In this document: piece by piece, positions 38,509 to 47,440 of the stretch
Position numbering within the stretch: the first letter of the stretch is position 1
Layout: each line of letters begins with the position of its first letter
Origin: Stenotrophomonas sp. BIGb0135
Lineage (GTDB): Bacteria; Pseudomonadota; Gammaproteobacteria; Xanthomonadales; Xanthomonadaceae
Length of the DNA stretch: 64,000 nt
NCBI RefSeq assembly: GCF_024810105.1
Contig: NZ_JANUDX010000010.1
Coordinates: 109,096-173,095 of the forward strand
Reading direction: 5' to 3'
Translations under genes and position numbers: made by a program
Notes under the pieces: model-generated
Seen by the model: the letters and a program-made list of their open reading frames with translations, nothing else
Told to the model about the DNA's origin: nothing
Database searches by the model: none

Positions 38509-40352
38509 TGCTGGGTGCCTCCCTGCGCGGGCGGCACCGGGGCGTGCGCGCTGGGCAGCGCGGCATCGAATTCGGCGGCGGCATCCGGGGCGATCACCGT
38601 TTCCGGGGGCGGCATCGGCAGCACCGAGGCGGCATGGCCCATCTTTCCGGACTGCTGGGCGGCCAGCCACGACTCGATGTCATCCGGCGGCACGTCCATC
38701 AGGCGCAGCGCGCCTTCCATCACGTTGTGGAACACCGGCGCGGACACCAGGCCGCCGTAGTACTTGCCGGCCTGCGGGTCGTTGATCACGATGACCGTGG
38801 CAAAGCGCGGATTGGTGGCGGGCACCACGCCGGCGAACAGCGCGTTGTAATGGCCGCGCTCGTACCCGCCCGGGCCGGCCTTGCGCGCGGTACCGGTCTT
38901 GCCGGCCACGTGGTAGCCCAGCACCGCCGCCTGCTTGGCGCCGCCCTGGGTGACCACGGTTTCCATCATCGCCACCACTTCCCTGGCGATCTTCTCGTCG
39001 ATGATCTGCTTGCCTTCGCTGCGCTGGCCCTTGACGAAGGTCGGCGCAATCAGCTTGCCGCCGTTGCCCAGCGCCGAGTAGGCCGTGGCGATCTGCAGCG
39101 GGGTGACATTCAGGCCGTAGCCGTAGGACATGGTGGTCTTGGACGAGCCACTCCAGCGCGCCGGCCGCGGCAGCACGCCGGCTGATTCGCCGGGGAAACC
39201 GCTGTGCGGGGACACGCCATACCCGAAGCTGTGGACGTGGTCGTAGAAGACCTGGTCCGGCATCTTGGCCGCGATCTTGGCCGCGCCGATGTTGGAGCTG
39301 CGGGTGATCACACCGGTGACGTTGAGCACGCCGTTGTTGCGCGGCACGTCCTTGATGGTGAACCGGCCCACGGCCATGTAGCCCGGGTTGGTGTCCACCG
39401 TGGTGTCCTTGGTGACCACCCCGGACTGCAGCGCCGAGGCGATGGTCAACGGCTTCATGGTCGAGCCGGGCTCGACCAGGTCGGTCACCGCGCGGTTGCG
39501 GCGGGTGTCCGGGGCGGCGCCGCCGACCGAATTGGGGTTGTAGGTGGGCAGGTTGACCATGGCCAGCACTTCGCCGGTGGCCACGTCCATGATCACCATC
39601 GAGCCGCCGGCGGCCTTGTTGGCGATCAGCGCGTTGCGCAGCTCCTTGAAGGCCAGGAACTGGATGCGGCGGTCGATGCTGAGGGTGAGGTCCTTGCCCG
39701 GCTCGGCGGCGCGCAGCAGGTCGCTCTCGACGGTGTCGCCCTTGCGGTTGCGGATCACCCGCTTGGCGCCGGCCTTGCCGCGCAGCCATTCGTCGAAGGC
39801 CAGCTCCAGCCCTTCCTGGCCGCGGTCGTCGATGTTGGTGAAGCCCAGCACGTGCGCCATCGCCTCACCCTGCGGGTAGAAGCGGCGGAACTCGCGCTGC
39901 GAGGCCACGCCCGGAATCTTCAGCGCCACCACCTTTTTCGCCTCGTCCGGATTGATCCGGCGACGCAGGTACATGAATTCCTTGTCCGACTTCTGCGCCA
40001 GCTTGGAGGTCAGCTCGTCCAGCGGCATGCCCAGCGCGGTGGCCAGCTCGGGGATGCGGTCCGGGGCGCGCAGCAGTTCCTGCGGGTTGACCCAGATCGA
40101 GGCGACCGGGGTGGACACCGCCACCGGCTCGCCGTTGCGATCGGTGATCATGCCGCGCGATGTGTTGATCGGCAGCTCGCGCAGGTAGCGCGCTTCGCCC
40201 TGGCGCTGGTAGAAATCGCTGTTGATGATCTGCACGTAGGCCGCGCGGCCAACCAGCGACACCGAGCACAGCCCAAGCGCCAGGCCCACCCACTTCAGGC
40301 GCTGGCGCAGGTTGAAGCTGTTGCGTGCGCGGTTGCGGCCGGACTTGTTCAT
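38505..40352 (-). CDS. ftsI: Septal transpeptidase FtsI (penicillin-binding protein 3)
   Basis: FtsI crosslinks septal peptidoglycan together with FtsW. The 615-residue protein has one N-terminal transmembrane helix (21-38), the PBP dimer region with [18 protein letters not shown], and the transpeptidase motifs STMK (S297), SSN (352-354) and KTGT (485-488). The proline- and alanine-rich tail (about 575-615) is longer than in E. coli. It overlaps ftsL and murE by 4 nt on each side. Confidence 0.98.
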   Translation of the reverse strand: MNKSGRNRARNSFNLRQRLKWVGLALGLCSVSLVGRAAYVQIINSDFYQRQGEARYLRELPINTSRGMITDRNGEPVAVSTPVASIWVNPQELLRAPDRIPELATALGMPLDELTSKLAQKSDKEFMYLRRRINPDEAKKVVALKIPGVASQREFRRFYPQGEAMAHVLGFTNIDDRGQEGLELAFDEWLRGKAGAKRVIRNRKGDTVESDLLRAAEPGKDLTLSIDRRIQFLAFKELRNALIANKAAGGSMVIMDVATGEVLAMVNLPTYNPNSVGGAAPDTRRNRAVTDLVEPGSTMKPLTIASALQSGVVTKDTTVDTNPGYMAVGRFTIKDVPRNNGVLNVTGVITRSSNIGAAKIAAKMPDQVFYDHVHSFGYGVSPHSGFPGESAGVLPRPARWSGSSKTTMSYGYGLNVTPLQIATAYSALGNGGKLIAPTFVKGQRSEGKQIIDEKIAREVVAMMETVVTQGGAKQAAVLGYHVAGKTGTARKAGPGGYERGHYNALFAGVVPATNPRFATVIVINDPQAGKYYGGLVSAPVFHNVMEGALRLMDVPPDDIESWLAAQQSGKMGHAASVLPMPPPETVIAPDAAAEFDAALPSAHAPVPPAQGGTQQ

Positions 40353-40612
40353 GGCCGTACCACCACCACGTCCGCCGCTTCGGGGAACTTCATGCCGAGC
40401 TTCTCGCGGGCGACGCGGTCGACCCGGGTCGCCTCGGCCAGGGTCGCCTGCTCCAGCTGCAGGCGGCCGAATTCGATGTTGAGCTCATCGCGCGCACGCT
40501 CGACCCTGGACAACTCGATGAAGGTCTGGCGGTGGCGGTGGCGCATGAACACCACCCCGATCGCCGAGGCGACGGTGCAGGCCAGCAGCACGATGAGCAG
40601 CAGGCGACTCAC
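40349..40612 (-). CDS. ftsL: Cell division protein FtsL
   Basis: FtsL forms a complex with FtsQ and FtsB that activates FtsWI. The 87-residue protein begins at a GTG (40612) that overlaps the rsmH TGA (GTGA). It has one transmembrane helix ([20 protein letters not shown]) and a leucine-heptad coiled coil ([19 protein letters not shown]), followed by the REKLGMKFP motif that is common near the C-terminus. No ATG start is available, so the GTG is inferred from the overlap and the size. Confidence 0.92.
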   Translation of the reverse strand: MSRLLLIVLLACTVASAIGVVFMRHRHRQTFIELSRVERARDELNIEFGRLQLEQATLAEATRVDRVAREKLGMKFPEAADVVVVRP

Positions 40613-41595
40613 CCGGCCACCTCGCGCTTTTCGGCCACGCGCAGCACGGCGCTGCGCGAGCGCGGGTTGACCGCCAACTCGTCGTCTTCGGCCTTGATGG
40701 CGCCGCCGTGCAGGTCCAGGCTCGGCACGAACGGCTGCGCCTCGGGCAACCGGCGATTGCTCGGCGGGGCCTTGGCGTGGCGGTTCATGAACTGCTTGAC
40801 GATGCGGTCTTCCAGCGAGTGGAAGCTGATCACCGCCAGCCGGCCGCCCGGCTTCAGGCGCGCCATCGCCGCGTCCAGGCCGGCTTCGAGGTCGGCCAGT
40901 TCGCGGTTGATGTGGATGCGGATGGCCTGGAAGCTGCGCGTGGCCGGGTTGATCTTGTCCTTGCCACGCGGCATCACCGCGGCGATCGCATCGGCCAGCT
41001 CGGCGGTACGGGTGAACGGCTGCTTCTCGCGGCGCGCCACCAGGGCGCGGGCAATGCGCCGGCTCTGGCGTTCTTCGCCGTAGGTCCACAGCACGTCGGC
41101 GATCTCACGCTCTTCGGCACGGTTGAGCCACTGCGCCGCGCTTTCGCCGCTGTCCGGGTCCATGCGCATGTCCAGCGGGCCGTCCTTGCCGAAGCTGAAA
41201 CCACGCTCGGCCACGTCCAGCTGCGGCGAAGAAACGCCGAGGTCGAACAGCACCCCGTCCAGGCCGTCGGCGGTGGCGTCCCAGTGCAGCAGGTCGGCGA
41301 AGCTGCCACGGAAGATCGACACGCGCGGGTCCGGCGCGAAATCGCGCTCGGCCACCGCAATCGCTTCGGGATCCTTGTCCATGACCAGCAGCCGGCCTCC
41401 AGGACCGAGTTGCTCGAGCACGCCGCGGGCGTGACCGCCACGACCAAACGTGCCATCGAGATACGTACCGTTTTCGATCACCTTCAGGCCATCCAGGACC
41501 TGCGTGTACAGCACCGGCAGATGCCCTGCCGGCGACTGCGACACCGGAAGGTGACCGGTCTGCGCTGCTCCGCGCATCCGGGCACCCCGGCTCAC
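40609..41595 (-). CDS. rsmH: 16S rRNA (cytosine1402-N4)-methyltransferase
   Basis: RsmH methylates N4 of C1402 in 16S rRNA, in the P site, using SAM. The 328-residue protein has [54 protein letters not shown] divided over the SAM site, [17 protein letters not shown] and [16 protein letters not shown]. The GTG at 41595 overlaps the mraZ TGA by 4 nt; a downstream ATG at 41577 is an alternative. RsmI, encoded 3 kb away, modifies the same nucleotide at the ribose. Confidence 0.97.
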   Translation of the reverse strand: MSRGARMRGAAQTGHLPVSQSPAGHLPVLYTQVLDGLKVIENGTYLDGTFGRGGHARGVLEQLGPGGRLLVMDKDPEAIAVAERDFAPDPRVSIFRGSFADLLHWDATADGLDGVLFDLGVSSPQLDVAERGFSFGKDGPLDMRMDPDSGESAAQWLNRAEEREIADVLWTYGEERQSRRIARALVARREKQPFTRTAELADAIAAVMPRGKDKINPATRSFQAIRIHINRELADLEAGLDAAMARLKPGGRLAVISFHSLEDRIVKQFMNRHAKAPPSNRRLPEAQPFVPSLDLHGGAIKAEDDELAVNPRSRSAVLRVAEKREVAG

Positions 41596-42038
41596 AACTT
41601 CAGGTCGAGCAACCCATCGCCCAGATCCCCGTCAGACAACGTCTGCTGGATCAATGCGCGATGTGCCTGCTCGCTCCACAATTCGAATTTGTCGCCCATG
41701 CCGAGCAGAACCGCCTTCTTTTCAATGCCAACGGCACCGCGGTGGCTGGCAGGAATACTGATGCGGCCGTTGCCGTCCAGCTCCAGATGCGCGGCCGAAC
41801 CGACCAGCTTCTGTTGCAGCAGACGCACGACGCGCTGTGTGTTGGGTTTGGCCATGACGTCGTCGCGGACCCGCTCCCACTCCTGTTCGGCATACAGCCA
41901 GAGGCAGCCGGACTCGAACGGGTTGTAGGTCAGGACCAGGCGGTTGTTGCTCACACGTGCGACAAGGTCGCGATGCGCGGTGGGAACCGCCATGCGTCCT
42001 TTGTCGTCAACCGTGATGGCCGTCTCGCCCTGAAACAC
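41592..42038 (-). CDS. mraZ: Transcriptional regulator MraZ
   Basis: MraZ is a DNA-binding protein of the AbrB/SpoVT fold that represses its own dcw promoter. The 148-residue protein has two copies of the motif, [13 protein letters not shown] (12-24) and [13 protein letters not shown] (about 88-100), the hallmark of the family. It starts at a GTG with AAAGGTG 8 nt ahead. Its expected operator, three GG-containing boxes in 10-bp register, lies just upstream at 42077-42101. It is the first gene of the dcw cluster. Confidence 0.97.
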   Translation of the reverse strand: MFQGETAITVDDKGRMAVPTAHRDLVARVSNNRLVLTYNPFESGCLWLYAEQEWERVRDDVMAKPNTQRVVRLLQQKLVGSAAHLELDGNGRISIPASHRGAVGIEKKAVLLGMGDKFELWSEQAHRALIQQTLSDGDLGDGLLDLKL

Positions 42039-42076
42039 GACGCGTGCACCTTTCCTTCGCCTGGATGAAACATTGA

Positions 42077-42101
42077 ACCACGAAAAACCACAAAAAACCC
42101 G
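42077..42101 (-). promoter_or_regulatory. Candidate MraZ operator: three boxes with a 10-bp period
   Basis: Read on the minus strand, CGGGT, GTGGT and GTGGT occur with exactly 5 nt between them (42097-42101, 42087-42091, 42077-42081), 39-63 nt before the mraZ GTG. E. coli MraZ binds TGGGN direct repeats with the same 5-nt spacers. The boxes lie downstream of the predicted transcription start (about 42113), so a bound MraZ would block elongation or initiation. Confidence 0.7.
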
Positions 42102-42119
42102 GTTTTGCCTCTGTTGCCC

Positions 42120-42147
42120 ACCTTAGCAGTGCCGATTGGGTTGTCAA
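42120..42147 (-). promoter_or_regulatory. Main dcw (mra) promoter
   Basis: A perfect -35 TTGACA (complement of 42142-42147) is followed after 16 bp by TAAGGT (complement of 42120-42125). The weak -10 next to a perfect -35 would suit a regulated promoter. The MraZ boxes lie just downstream. Confidence 0.65.
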
Positions 42148-42217
42148 CAACTTTGCGAGCGGGAAATCGCCTTGGACATCAAGGGCTTGCAGCAATGTTT
42201 AGAGACTTGTTCAAGGC

Positions 42218-42226
42218 TTATCCACA
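42218..42226 (+). promoter_or_regulatory. Perfect DnaA box TTATCCACA
   Basis: An exact copy of the E. coli DnaA consensus lies about 70 bp upstream of the mra -35 and 138 bp from the NRDE gene. By base composition about 0.1 such sites would be expected by chance in the window. There is only one, so it is not an origin; it may be a DnaA-controlled site. Confidence 0.5.
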
Positions 42227-42351
42227 AGTTGCTGTTTCGTCTCATTTTTTGAGATTGGGGCGAAGTTCAGGCGCGTGTAGAGGGCGTGAAACATAGGCGC
42301 GCATTCATCCCGAGCCCCGTCGCCATTGACTCGGTCTTGCGCAAACCCCGG

Positions 42352-42357
42352 CACAAT
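42352..42357 (+). promoter_or_regulatory. -10 hexamer CACAAT of a probably leaderless promoter
   Basis: CACAAT ends exactly 6 nt before the ATG of the NRDE gene (42364), leaving GACGCC between, so no ribosome binding site. TTGACT (42326-42331) is a possible -35 but 20 bp away. Confidence 0.4.
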
Positions 42358-42363
42358 GACGCC

Positions 42364-43173
42364 ATGTGCCTGCTCGCCCTCGCCTGGAAAACCCATCCCC
42401 GCTGGCAACTGGTCATGGCGGGCAACCGTGACGAGTTCCACGGCCGCCCCACCGCGCCGCTGGCGGCCTGGCCAGCGCCGGACAGCGGGCTGCTGGCCGG
42501 ACGTGACCTGCGTTCGGGCGGCACCTGGGCCGGGGTTGCCGCGGGTGGCCGGATGGCCGTGGTCACCAATGTCCGCGATCCGCTCGCGCGCCAGACCGGC
42601 CCCTCACGCGGGGCGCTGGTGGCCGATTACCTGCGGGCGGGCGCGTCCGCCGTGGCCTTCGCCGACGAGCTGGCCTCCCGCGCCACCACCTTCGCGCCAT
42701 TCAACCTGCTGCTGGCCGACCAGGAAAGTTGCCAGTTCCTTGGCAACCACCCGCTGGGCAGGCAGGCGCTGGCGCCCGGCATCCATGGCATGTCCAACGG
42801 GCCGCTGGATGCGCCCTGGCCGAAAACGTTGCGGCTGAACGCGGCACTGCGGGCCTGGACCGATCATGGCGAAGACGACCTGAGCGGTCTGTGGCGGGCC
42901 CTGGCCGATGAAACCCGGGCCGACGACAGCACCCTGCCCGACACCGGCATCGGCCTGGAGCGCGAGCGCTGGCTGAGTGCGGCCTTCATCCGCAGCCCCG
43001 AGTACGGCACCCGCGCCAGCACGGTCATCGCGCTGGATGCGGGCGGACAGGGCTTCATCCATGAGCGTCGCTTCGGCCCGGACGGTGCCTGCATCGGCGA
43101 GACGCGGCTGGCGGTCGGGCATGCGTCGCCCGGGCTGGTGGCGGATGCGCTCTCGCATCCGTCGCCCCTGTGA
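42364..43173 (+). CDS. NRDE (TANGO2-like) family protein
   Basis: A 269-residue protein with the family motif GNRDEF at residues 20-25, preceded by MCLLALAWKTHPRWQLVMA with the N-terminal cysteine that suggests an Ntn-hydrolase-like fold. Other conserved parts are GRDLRSGGTWAGV, NLLLADQESCQFLGNH, GMSNGPLDAPWPKTL, and RASTVIALDAGGQGFIHERRF. TANGO2 homologues in eukaryotes affect lipid or heme handling; no bacterial activity is established. It is a single gene between the dcw promoter and rnpB, transcribed in the direction of rnpB. Confidence 0.88.
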   Translation: MCLLALAWKTHPRWQLVMAGNRDEFHGRPTAPLAAWPAPDSGLLAGRDLRSGGTWAGVAAGGRMAVVTNVRDPLARQTGPSRGALVADYLRAGASAVAFADELASRATTFAPFNLLLADQESCQFLGNHPLGRQALAPGIHGMSNGPLDAPWPKTLRLNAALRAWTDHGEDDLSGLWRALADETRADDSTLPDTGIGLERERWLSAAFIRSPEYGTRASTVIALDAGGQGFIHERRFGPDGACIGETRLAVGHASPGLVADALSHPSPL

Positions 43174-43199
43174 CCGGGCGGATGTGCGAAAATGCGCGC

Positions 43200-43556
43200 G
43201 GCGGAGTCGGCCAGACAGTCGCGTCATCCCTTGCGGATGCCGAGGAAAGTCCGGGCTCCATAGGGCAAGGTGCCAGGTAACGCCTGGGCGGCGCAAGCCG
43301 ACGGAAAGTGCAACAGAAAGATACCGCCTACGTTTCCTTCGGGAAGCCGGTAAGGGTGAAATGGTGCGGTAAGAGCGCACCGCGAGTCTGGCAACAGACC
43401 GGCACGGCAAACCCCACCTGGAGCAAGACCAAATAGGGACCTAATGGCGTGGCCCGCGTCGGGTCCGGGTAGGTTGCTTGAGCGCTGCGGTGACGTAGCG
43501 CCTAGAGGAATGACTGTCCACGACAAAACCCGGCTTATCGGCCGGCTCCGCCGCTT
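43200..43556 (+). ncRNA. rnpB: RNase P RNA, class A
   Basis: The catalytic RNA that processes tRNA 5' ends. The conserved cores are all present in order: CCAGACAGTCGC near the 5' end, GAGGAAAGTCCGGGCTCC (43232-43249), GCCAGGTAACGCCTGGG, GGAAAGTGCAACAGAAAG, GTAAGAGCGCACCG, GAGCAAGACCAAATAGGG, and AATGACTGTCCACGAC near the 3' end. P1 pairs GCGGAGTCGGCC (about 43201-43212) with GGCCGGCTCCGC (about 43540-43551), including one G-T pair. A -10 like GAAAAT (43188-43193) lies just upstream, and T6 at 43555 ends the gene. It is about 355 nt, normal for Gammaproteobacteria. Confidence 0.97.
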
Positions 43557-43570
43557 TTTTCGTCGTGACG

Positions 43571-43605
43571 AAAAAAGCCCCAAGGTTTGCAGCGCAAACC
43601 TTGGG
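43571..43605 (-). terminator. Terminator for the minus-strand rsmI transcript
   Basis: A perfect 12-bp stem (CCCAAGGTTTGC with GCAAACCTTGGG, loop AGC) is followed in the minus direction by TTTTTTCGTC. It faces the rnpB terminator: the adjoining palindrome 43554-43577 (CTTTTTTCGTC with GACGAAAAAAG) gives a T6 tract in both directions. Confidence 0.85.
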
Positions 43606-43725
43606 CCCCGGGCCACCAGCGTCCCATTCCCCGCGGCTGTCGCCGCGCCCCCTTTACTGAAGGGGGCTGTGCCGCCAGATGGGTTGCGTGGGCTTTATTC
43701 AAATGCGGTGTTTGCTGCGGGTCTC

Positions 43726-43876
43726 GTAGAGCCACCGCATGGGTGGCTGGTGTTCGTTCAGGCATCGCGTGCAGCCACCCATGGGGTGGCTCTACCTTTC
43801 CGGCGTCGCGTGCAGCCACCCGTGGGGTGGCTCTACCTTTTCGGCGTCGCGTGCGGCCAGCCTTGGGGGGCTCTGC
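43726..43876. repeat. SMAG-type repeat array
   Basis: One forward copy (43726-43748) headed GTAGAGCC is followed by three reverse copies (43772-43795, 43813-43836, 43854-43876). The last three lie in tandem with a period of about 41 bp, including the linker with GCGTCGCGTGC. The copies agree except for a few changes, and the last is degenerate (ending GGCTCTGCC). The array lies in the gap after rnpB and upstream of the rsmI stop. Confidence 0.8.
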
Positions 43877-43893
43877 CTGCGCCCAGCTCGCGA

Positions 43894-44715
43894 TCAGCTG
43901 CCGTAGAGGGCCTTTCTTGGGGCGCCGGTGAGTTCTGCGGCCAGCTTGGCCGCGGTGGACGGCGGGAGGTGCTCGCTGAGCTTGGCGTACATGCGGCGGC
44001 CGGCGGCCAGTTGCGCCTGCGCGTCGTCGGCGGCGCCCTGCACCATCACCACGAACTCGCCCTTGCGCTGGTTGTCGTCCGCTTCCACCTGCTGCAACAG
44101 CGAGGCCAGGGTCCCATCCAGGACGGTTTCGAACAGCTTGGTCAGTTCGCGCGCGAGCACTGCCGGGCGCTCGGCGCCGAAGGCGGCGACCATGTCGGCC
44201 AGCGATTCGGTGATGCGGTGCGAGGATTCGTAGAACACCAGCGTGCGGGTTTCGCCGGCCAGGCCCTGCAGGCGTTCGCGGCGGCCCGAGCCTTTGGCCG
44301 GCAGGAAGCCTTCGAAGGTGAAGCGGTCGCTGGGCAGGCCGGCCACGCTCAGCGCGGCAATCGCCGCGCAGGCTCCCGGTACCGGGCTCACCCGGATGCC
44401 CGCCTCGCGCGCGGCGCGTACCAACCGGTAGCCCGGATCGCTGACCAGCGGCGTGCCCGCATCGCTCACCAGGGCCAGTGACTCCCCGGCCAGCAGGCGC
44501 GCGACGATGCGCTGGGACAACGCGTCTTCATTGTGGTCGTGCAGCGCCACCAACGGCTGCTGGATGCCGAAGTGGGCCAGCAACTGGCCGCTGCGGCGGG
44601 TGTCTTCGGCGCAGATCGCGGCCACCGAGCGCAGCACGTCCTGCGCCCGCGGCGTCAGGTCGGCCAGGTTGCCGATCGGGGTGGCAACGACATACAGCGT
44701 GGGGACAGCACTCAT
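43894..44715 (-). CDS. rsmI: 16S rRNA (cytidine1402-2'-O)-methyltransferase
   Basis: RsmI methylates the 2'-O of C1402 in 16S rRNA. The 273-residue protein of the tetrapyrrole-methylase fold begins MSAVPTLYVVATPIGNLADL and contains AEDTRRSGQLLAHFGI, LHDHNEDAL, LVSDAGTPLVSDPGYRLV (SAM site) and FYESSHRI. It is divergent from lpoA, the order seen in E. coli (yraL, lpoA, yraN). Its transcript ends at the long hairpin beside rnpB. Confidence 0.96.
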   Translation of the reverse strand: MSAVPTLYVVATPIGNLADLTPRAQDVLRSVAAICAEDTRRSGQLLAHFGIQQPLVALHDHNEDALSQRIVARLLAGESLALVSDAGTPLVSDPGYRLVRAAREAGIRVSPVPGACAAIAALSVAGLPSDRFTFEGFLPAKGSGRRERLQGLAGETRTLVFYESSHRITESLADMVAAFGAERPAVLARELTKLFETVLDGTLASLLQQVEADDNQRKGEFVVMVQGAADDAQAQLAAGRRMYAKLSEHLPPSTAAKLAAELTGAPRKALYGS

Positions 44716-44740
44716 CGCAACGGCACTCGTGGGTCAAGGG

Positions 44741-44746
44741 TAGAAT
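44741..44746 (+). promoter_or_regulatory. -10 hexamer TAGAAT of the lpoA promoter
   Basis: TAGAAT lies 49 nt upstream of the ATG at 44796 on the plus strand. No convincing -35 is present. The leader would be about 40 nt. Confidence 0.4.
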
Positions 44747-44795
44747 CGTACCGTTCCCCGGCCCTGGCCGCTGCCCCCATCGAATGGACCTGATC

Positions 44796-46511
44796 ATGAA
44801 CAAGCCCGTCGCACGGATCTCCGCCCTGTCGTTGTCGCTGCTGCTGATGGCCGGCTGCGCCACGACGAGCCTGACCAGCGCGCCCGAATCGCCGGCCCAG
44901 GCCCAGGCGCTGGCATTGATCGATCAAGGCAAGCCACGCGATGCCGCCGTGCAGCTGGAAGCGGTGGCCAACACGCTCAAGGGCAGCGCGCGTGCCGCCG
45001 CGCTGGCCGATGCAGCCTTCGCCTGGCATGAAGCAGGCGACAACGCGCGTGCCCGCAGCCTGCTGGCGCAGGTCACCGCACGCCAGCTCAGCGGCGCCAG
45101 CCAGCAGCGCTTCCACCTGACCACCGCCGAACTGGCACTGGCCGACAAGCAGCCCGCACAGGCGCTGGCCGCGCTGAAGGAGTCGGCCGACACCGTCGCG
45201 CCGCAGCTGCGCACGCGCTGGCAGCTCGCCCGCGCCGATGCGCTGGCCGCCAACGGCGACATCGTCGGCGCCGCGCAGGAACGCGCGCGCGCGCACGCCG
45301 CGCTGACCGGCAAGGCGCGCAGCGACAACCAGCAGACCATCGCCAGCCTGCTGGGCAGCCTCGACGACGCCACCCTGCGCAGCCGCGCCGCCGCGTTGCC
45401 GGCCAACGAGCCGCTGTACAACTTCGCCGGGCGTGCGCTGATCGCCCGCGGCCTGCCGCTGCCGCGTCCGTTCGATCGCGAACAGGCCACCCAGTTCGAT
45501 ACCAGCAAGCGCCCGCCGGCCGCCCGCGACGGCTACCGCCCGCCGGTCAAGATGGCCGTACTGTTGCCGCTGAGCGGTCGCCTGGCCACGGCCGCGCAGC
45601 CGGTCCGCGACGGCCTGCTCAGCGGCTACTACGGTGAAAGCCGCCAGCGCCCGGACATCCAGTTCATCGACACCGCCGGTACCGCCGCCGGTGCGGTGGC
45701 CGCCTATGACAAGGCCGTGGGCGCCGGCGTGGACTTCATCGTCGGCCCGCTCGGCCGCGACGAAGTGGATGCGGTGTTCGGCCGTGCCCAGCTGCCGGTG
45801 CCGGTGTTGGCCCTCAACCGGGGCAAGAGCAGCCCGCCCGCCGGCAGCGCCGGTTTCTCGCTGGCTCCGGAAGACGACGGCATCATCGCCGCCGAATACC
45901 TGCGTGGCCGCGAGCGCACCAAGGTGCTGGTGGTGCACAGCAATGACGACAACGGCCGCCGTGCCGCCGCCGCGTTCCGCGAGCGCTTCACCCAGCGCGG
46001 CGGCCAGGTGGTGGCCACCATCGGCGTGAACGAAGCGGTCGGCGACATCGGCGCGCAGGTCCGCGCTGCCGGTACCGTGGAGGGCGTGCTGCTGGCGGTG
46101 AAGGCCCCGCAGGCACGCGCGCTGGCGCCGCAGTTGGCGCTCGCCGGCGCCGGTGGCGCCACCCGCGTGGGCACCTCGCAGCTGACCATCGGGGCGGGCA
46201 AGGTCGAGGACGACATGGCGCTGGACGGCATCGTCTACCCCAACGAAGCATGGAACGTGCGCAGCGTCGCCGGCCTGCCGTCGGCCAGCACCGCCGGGCA
46301 GATCCTGCCCAACGCGCGCGGCGCGGCCGGGCGCCTGTTCGCGTTCGGTTTCGATGCGTGGAAGATCAGCGCCTACCTGGACAAGATGGCCAATGAGGGC
46401 GGCCTCGACGGCGCCACCGGCACCCTGTTCCTGGACAGCAATGGCAACGTGCTGCGCGTCCCGGCCTGGTCGACCTTCAGCGGCGGCCGGCCGATGCCGA
46501 TCGCCAACTAA
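44796..46511 (+). CDS. lpoA: Penicillin-binding protein activator LpoA-like lipoprotein
   Basis: LpoA is an outer-membrane lipoprotein that stimulates PBP1A. The 571-residue protein has a lipobox LLLMAGC with the lipidated Cys at about 21. An N-terminal helical TPR-like half ([20 protein letters not shown], and [14 protein letters not shown]) is followed by a periplasmic-binding-like half (about 250-571: [20 protein letters not shown] and [16 protein letters not shown]). The ATG at 44796 was chosen as the start; an ATG at 44784 would add four residues. Gene order with rsmI and yraN supports the name. Sequence similarity to E. coli LpoA beyond the fold cannot be judged here. Confidence 0.88.
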   Translation: MNKPVARISALSLSLLLMAGCATTSLTSAPESPAQAQALALIDQGKPRDAAVQLEAVANTLKGSARAAALADAAFAWHEAGDNARARSLLAQVTARQLSGASQQRFHLTTAELALADKQPAQALAALKESADTVAPQLRTRWQLARADALAANGDIVGAAQERARAHAALTGKARSDNQQTIASLLGSLDDATLRSRAAALPANEPLYNFAGRALIARGLPLPRPFDREQATQFDTSKRPPAARDGYRPPVKMAVLLPLSGRLATAAQPVRDGLLSGYYGESRQRPDIQFIDTAGTAAGAVAAYDKAVGAGVDFIVGPLGRDEVDAVFGRAQLPVPVLALNRGKSSPPAGSAGFSLAPEDDGIIAAEYLRGRERTKVLVVHSNDDNGRRAAAAFRERFTQRGGQVVATIGVNEAVGDIGAQVRAAGTVEGVLLAVKAPQARALAPQLALAGAGGATRVGTSQLTIGAGKVEDDMALDGIVYPNEAWNVRSVAGLPSASTAGQILPNARGAAGRLFAFGFDAWKISAYLDKMANEGGLDGATGTLFLDSNGNVLRVPAWSTFSGGRPMPIAN

Positions 46512-46515
46512 GCCG

Positions 46516-46884
46516 GTGCCAACCGCGCGGGCGCAGCGTGGCGCGGCGGTGGAAGCCGCCGCGCAGGCCTACCTGTGCAGCGCCGGGCTGACGCCGGTCA
46601 CCCGCAACGCCCGGTATCGCGGCGGCGAGCTGGACCTGGTCATGCGCGACGGCGACACCACTGTCTTTGTCGAAGTGCGCTACCGCGCCAGTGCCGGCTT
46701 CGGCGGCGGCGCCGCCTCGGTGGACCTGCGCAAGCGGCGCAAACTGTTGCTGGCCGCGCAGCTGTTCCTGATGGCGCACCCGGCGCTGGCCGACCGGCCG
46801 TGCCGGTTCGACGTGATCGAGGCCAGCGGCGAGCCGCCGCGGTTGAACTGGCTGCGCGATGCCTTCCGGCTGGAGGATTGTTGA
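46516..46884 (+). CDS. yraN: YraN family (UPF0102) endonuclease-like protein
   Basis: A 122-residue protein of the PD-(D/E)XK fold related to Holliday-junction resolvases, of unknown function. It has [20 protein letters not shown] at the start, [25 protein letters not shown] with the D, E-x-R catalytic-type residues, and [13 protein letters not shown]. It starts at a GTG four bases after the lpoA stop, which suggests one mRNA. Confidence 0.9.
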   Translation: MPTARAQRGAAVEAAAQAYLCSAGLTPVTRNARYRGGELDLVMRDGDTTVFVEVRYRASAGFGGGAASVDLRKRRKLLLAAQLFLMAHPALADRPCRFDVIEASGEPPRLNWLRDAFRLEDC

Positions 46885-46900
46885 TGGCGAGCGTTTCCTG

Positions 46901-47440
46901 ATGCCCAGTGTGTTCACCCACGCCGCGATCCCGCTGGCGCTGTGGTGCGCGTCCGATCGCGGGCGCGTCTCCACGCCGCTGCTGGCCGCCGGCGTCGTCG
47001 CGGCGATGCTGCCCGATGCCGACGTGCTGGCCTTCGCCCTGCACATTCCCTATGCCGACAGCTTCGGCCATCGCGGCGCCAGCCACTCGCTGCTGTTCGC
47101 CGCCTTGCTGGCCCTGCTCGCCGCGCTGCTGCATGCACGCCTGCGTGCCGGCGCGGTGCAGGCGGCCGCCTTCGTAGGCCTCAGTGCGCTGTCGCATCCG
47201 CTGCTGGATGCCTTCACCTCCGGCGGCCTCGGCGTGGCGTTGTGGTGGCCGTGGAGCGGCGAGCGCCTGTTCGCCCCGTGGCGCCCGATCCGCGTCTCGC
47301 CGTTTGCCGGGCAGTTCTTCAGCGCGCGCGGCCTGGCCACCGTTTTCTCCGAGCTGCGTTGGGTATGGCTGCCACTGGCCGCCGCCGTGGTCGGCTGGAA
47401 GTTGATCCAACGCGCCCCTGCCACTCCCCGGACGCCCTGA
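46901..47440 (+). CDS. Metal-dependent hydrolase, DUF457/YdjM-like membrane protein
   Basis: A 179-residue membrane protein with HAAIPLALW, MLPDADVLAFAL, HRGASHSLLFAALLALLAAL and LSHPLLDAFTSGGLGVALWW, the metal-ligand pattern of DUF457. It is shorter than the copy at the window's left edge. The ATG at 46901 was preferred over one at 46859, which lies inside yraN. It is the last base-overlap neighbour of the following oxidase (TGATG), so the two are coupled. Confidence 0.82.
   Translation: MPSVFTHAAIPLALWCASDRGRVSTPLLAAGVVAAMLPDADVLAFALHIPYADSFGHRGASHSLLFAALLALLAALLHARLRAGAVQAAAFVGLSALSHPLLDAFTSGGLGVALWWPWSGERLFAPWRPIRVSPFAGQFFSARGLATVFSELRWVWLPLAAAVVGWKLIQRAPATPRTP

Noticed and set aside
25120..42038. 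A hidden or frameshifted murD in the dcw cluster
   Set aside because: All space is filled by other recognised genes with overlaps; no third Mur-ligase ATP loop was left unassigned.
42218..42226. Replication origin
   Set aside because: Only one DnaA box was found, without a cluster, an AT-rich unwinding element or dnaA/dnaN/gidA neighbours.
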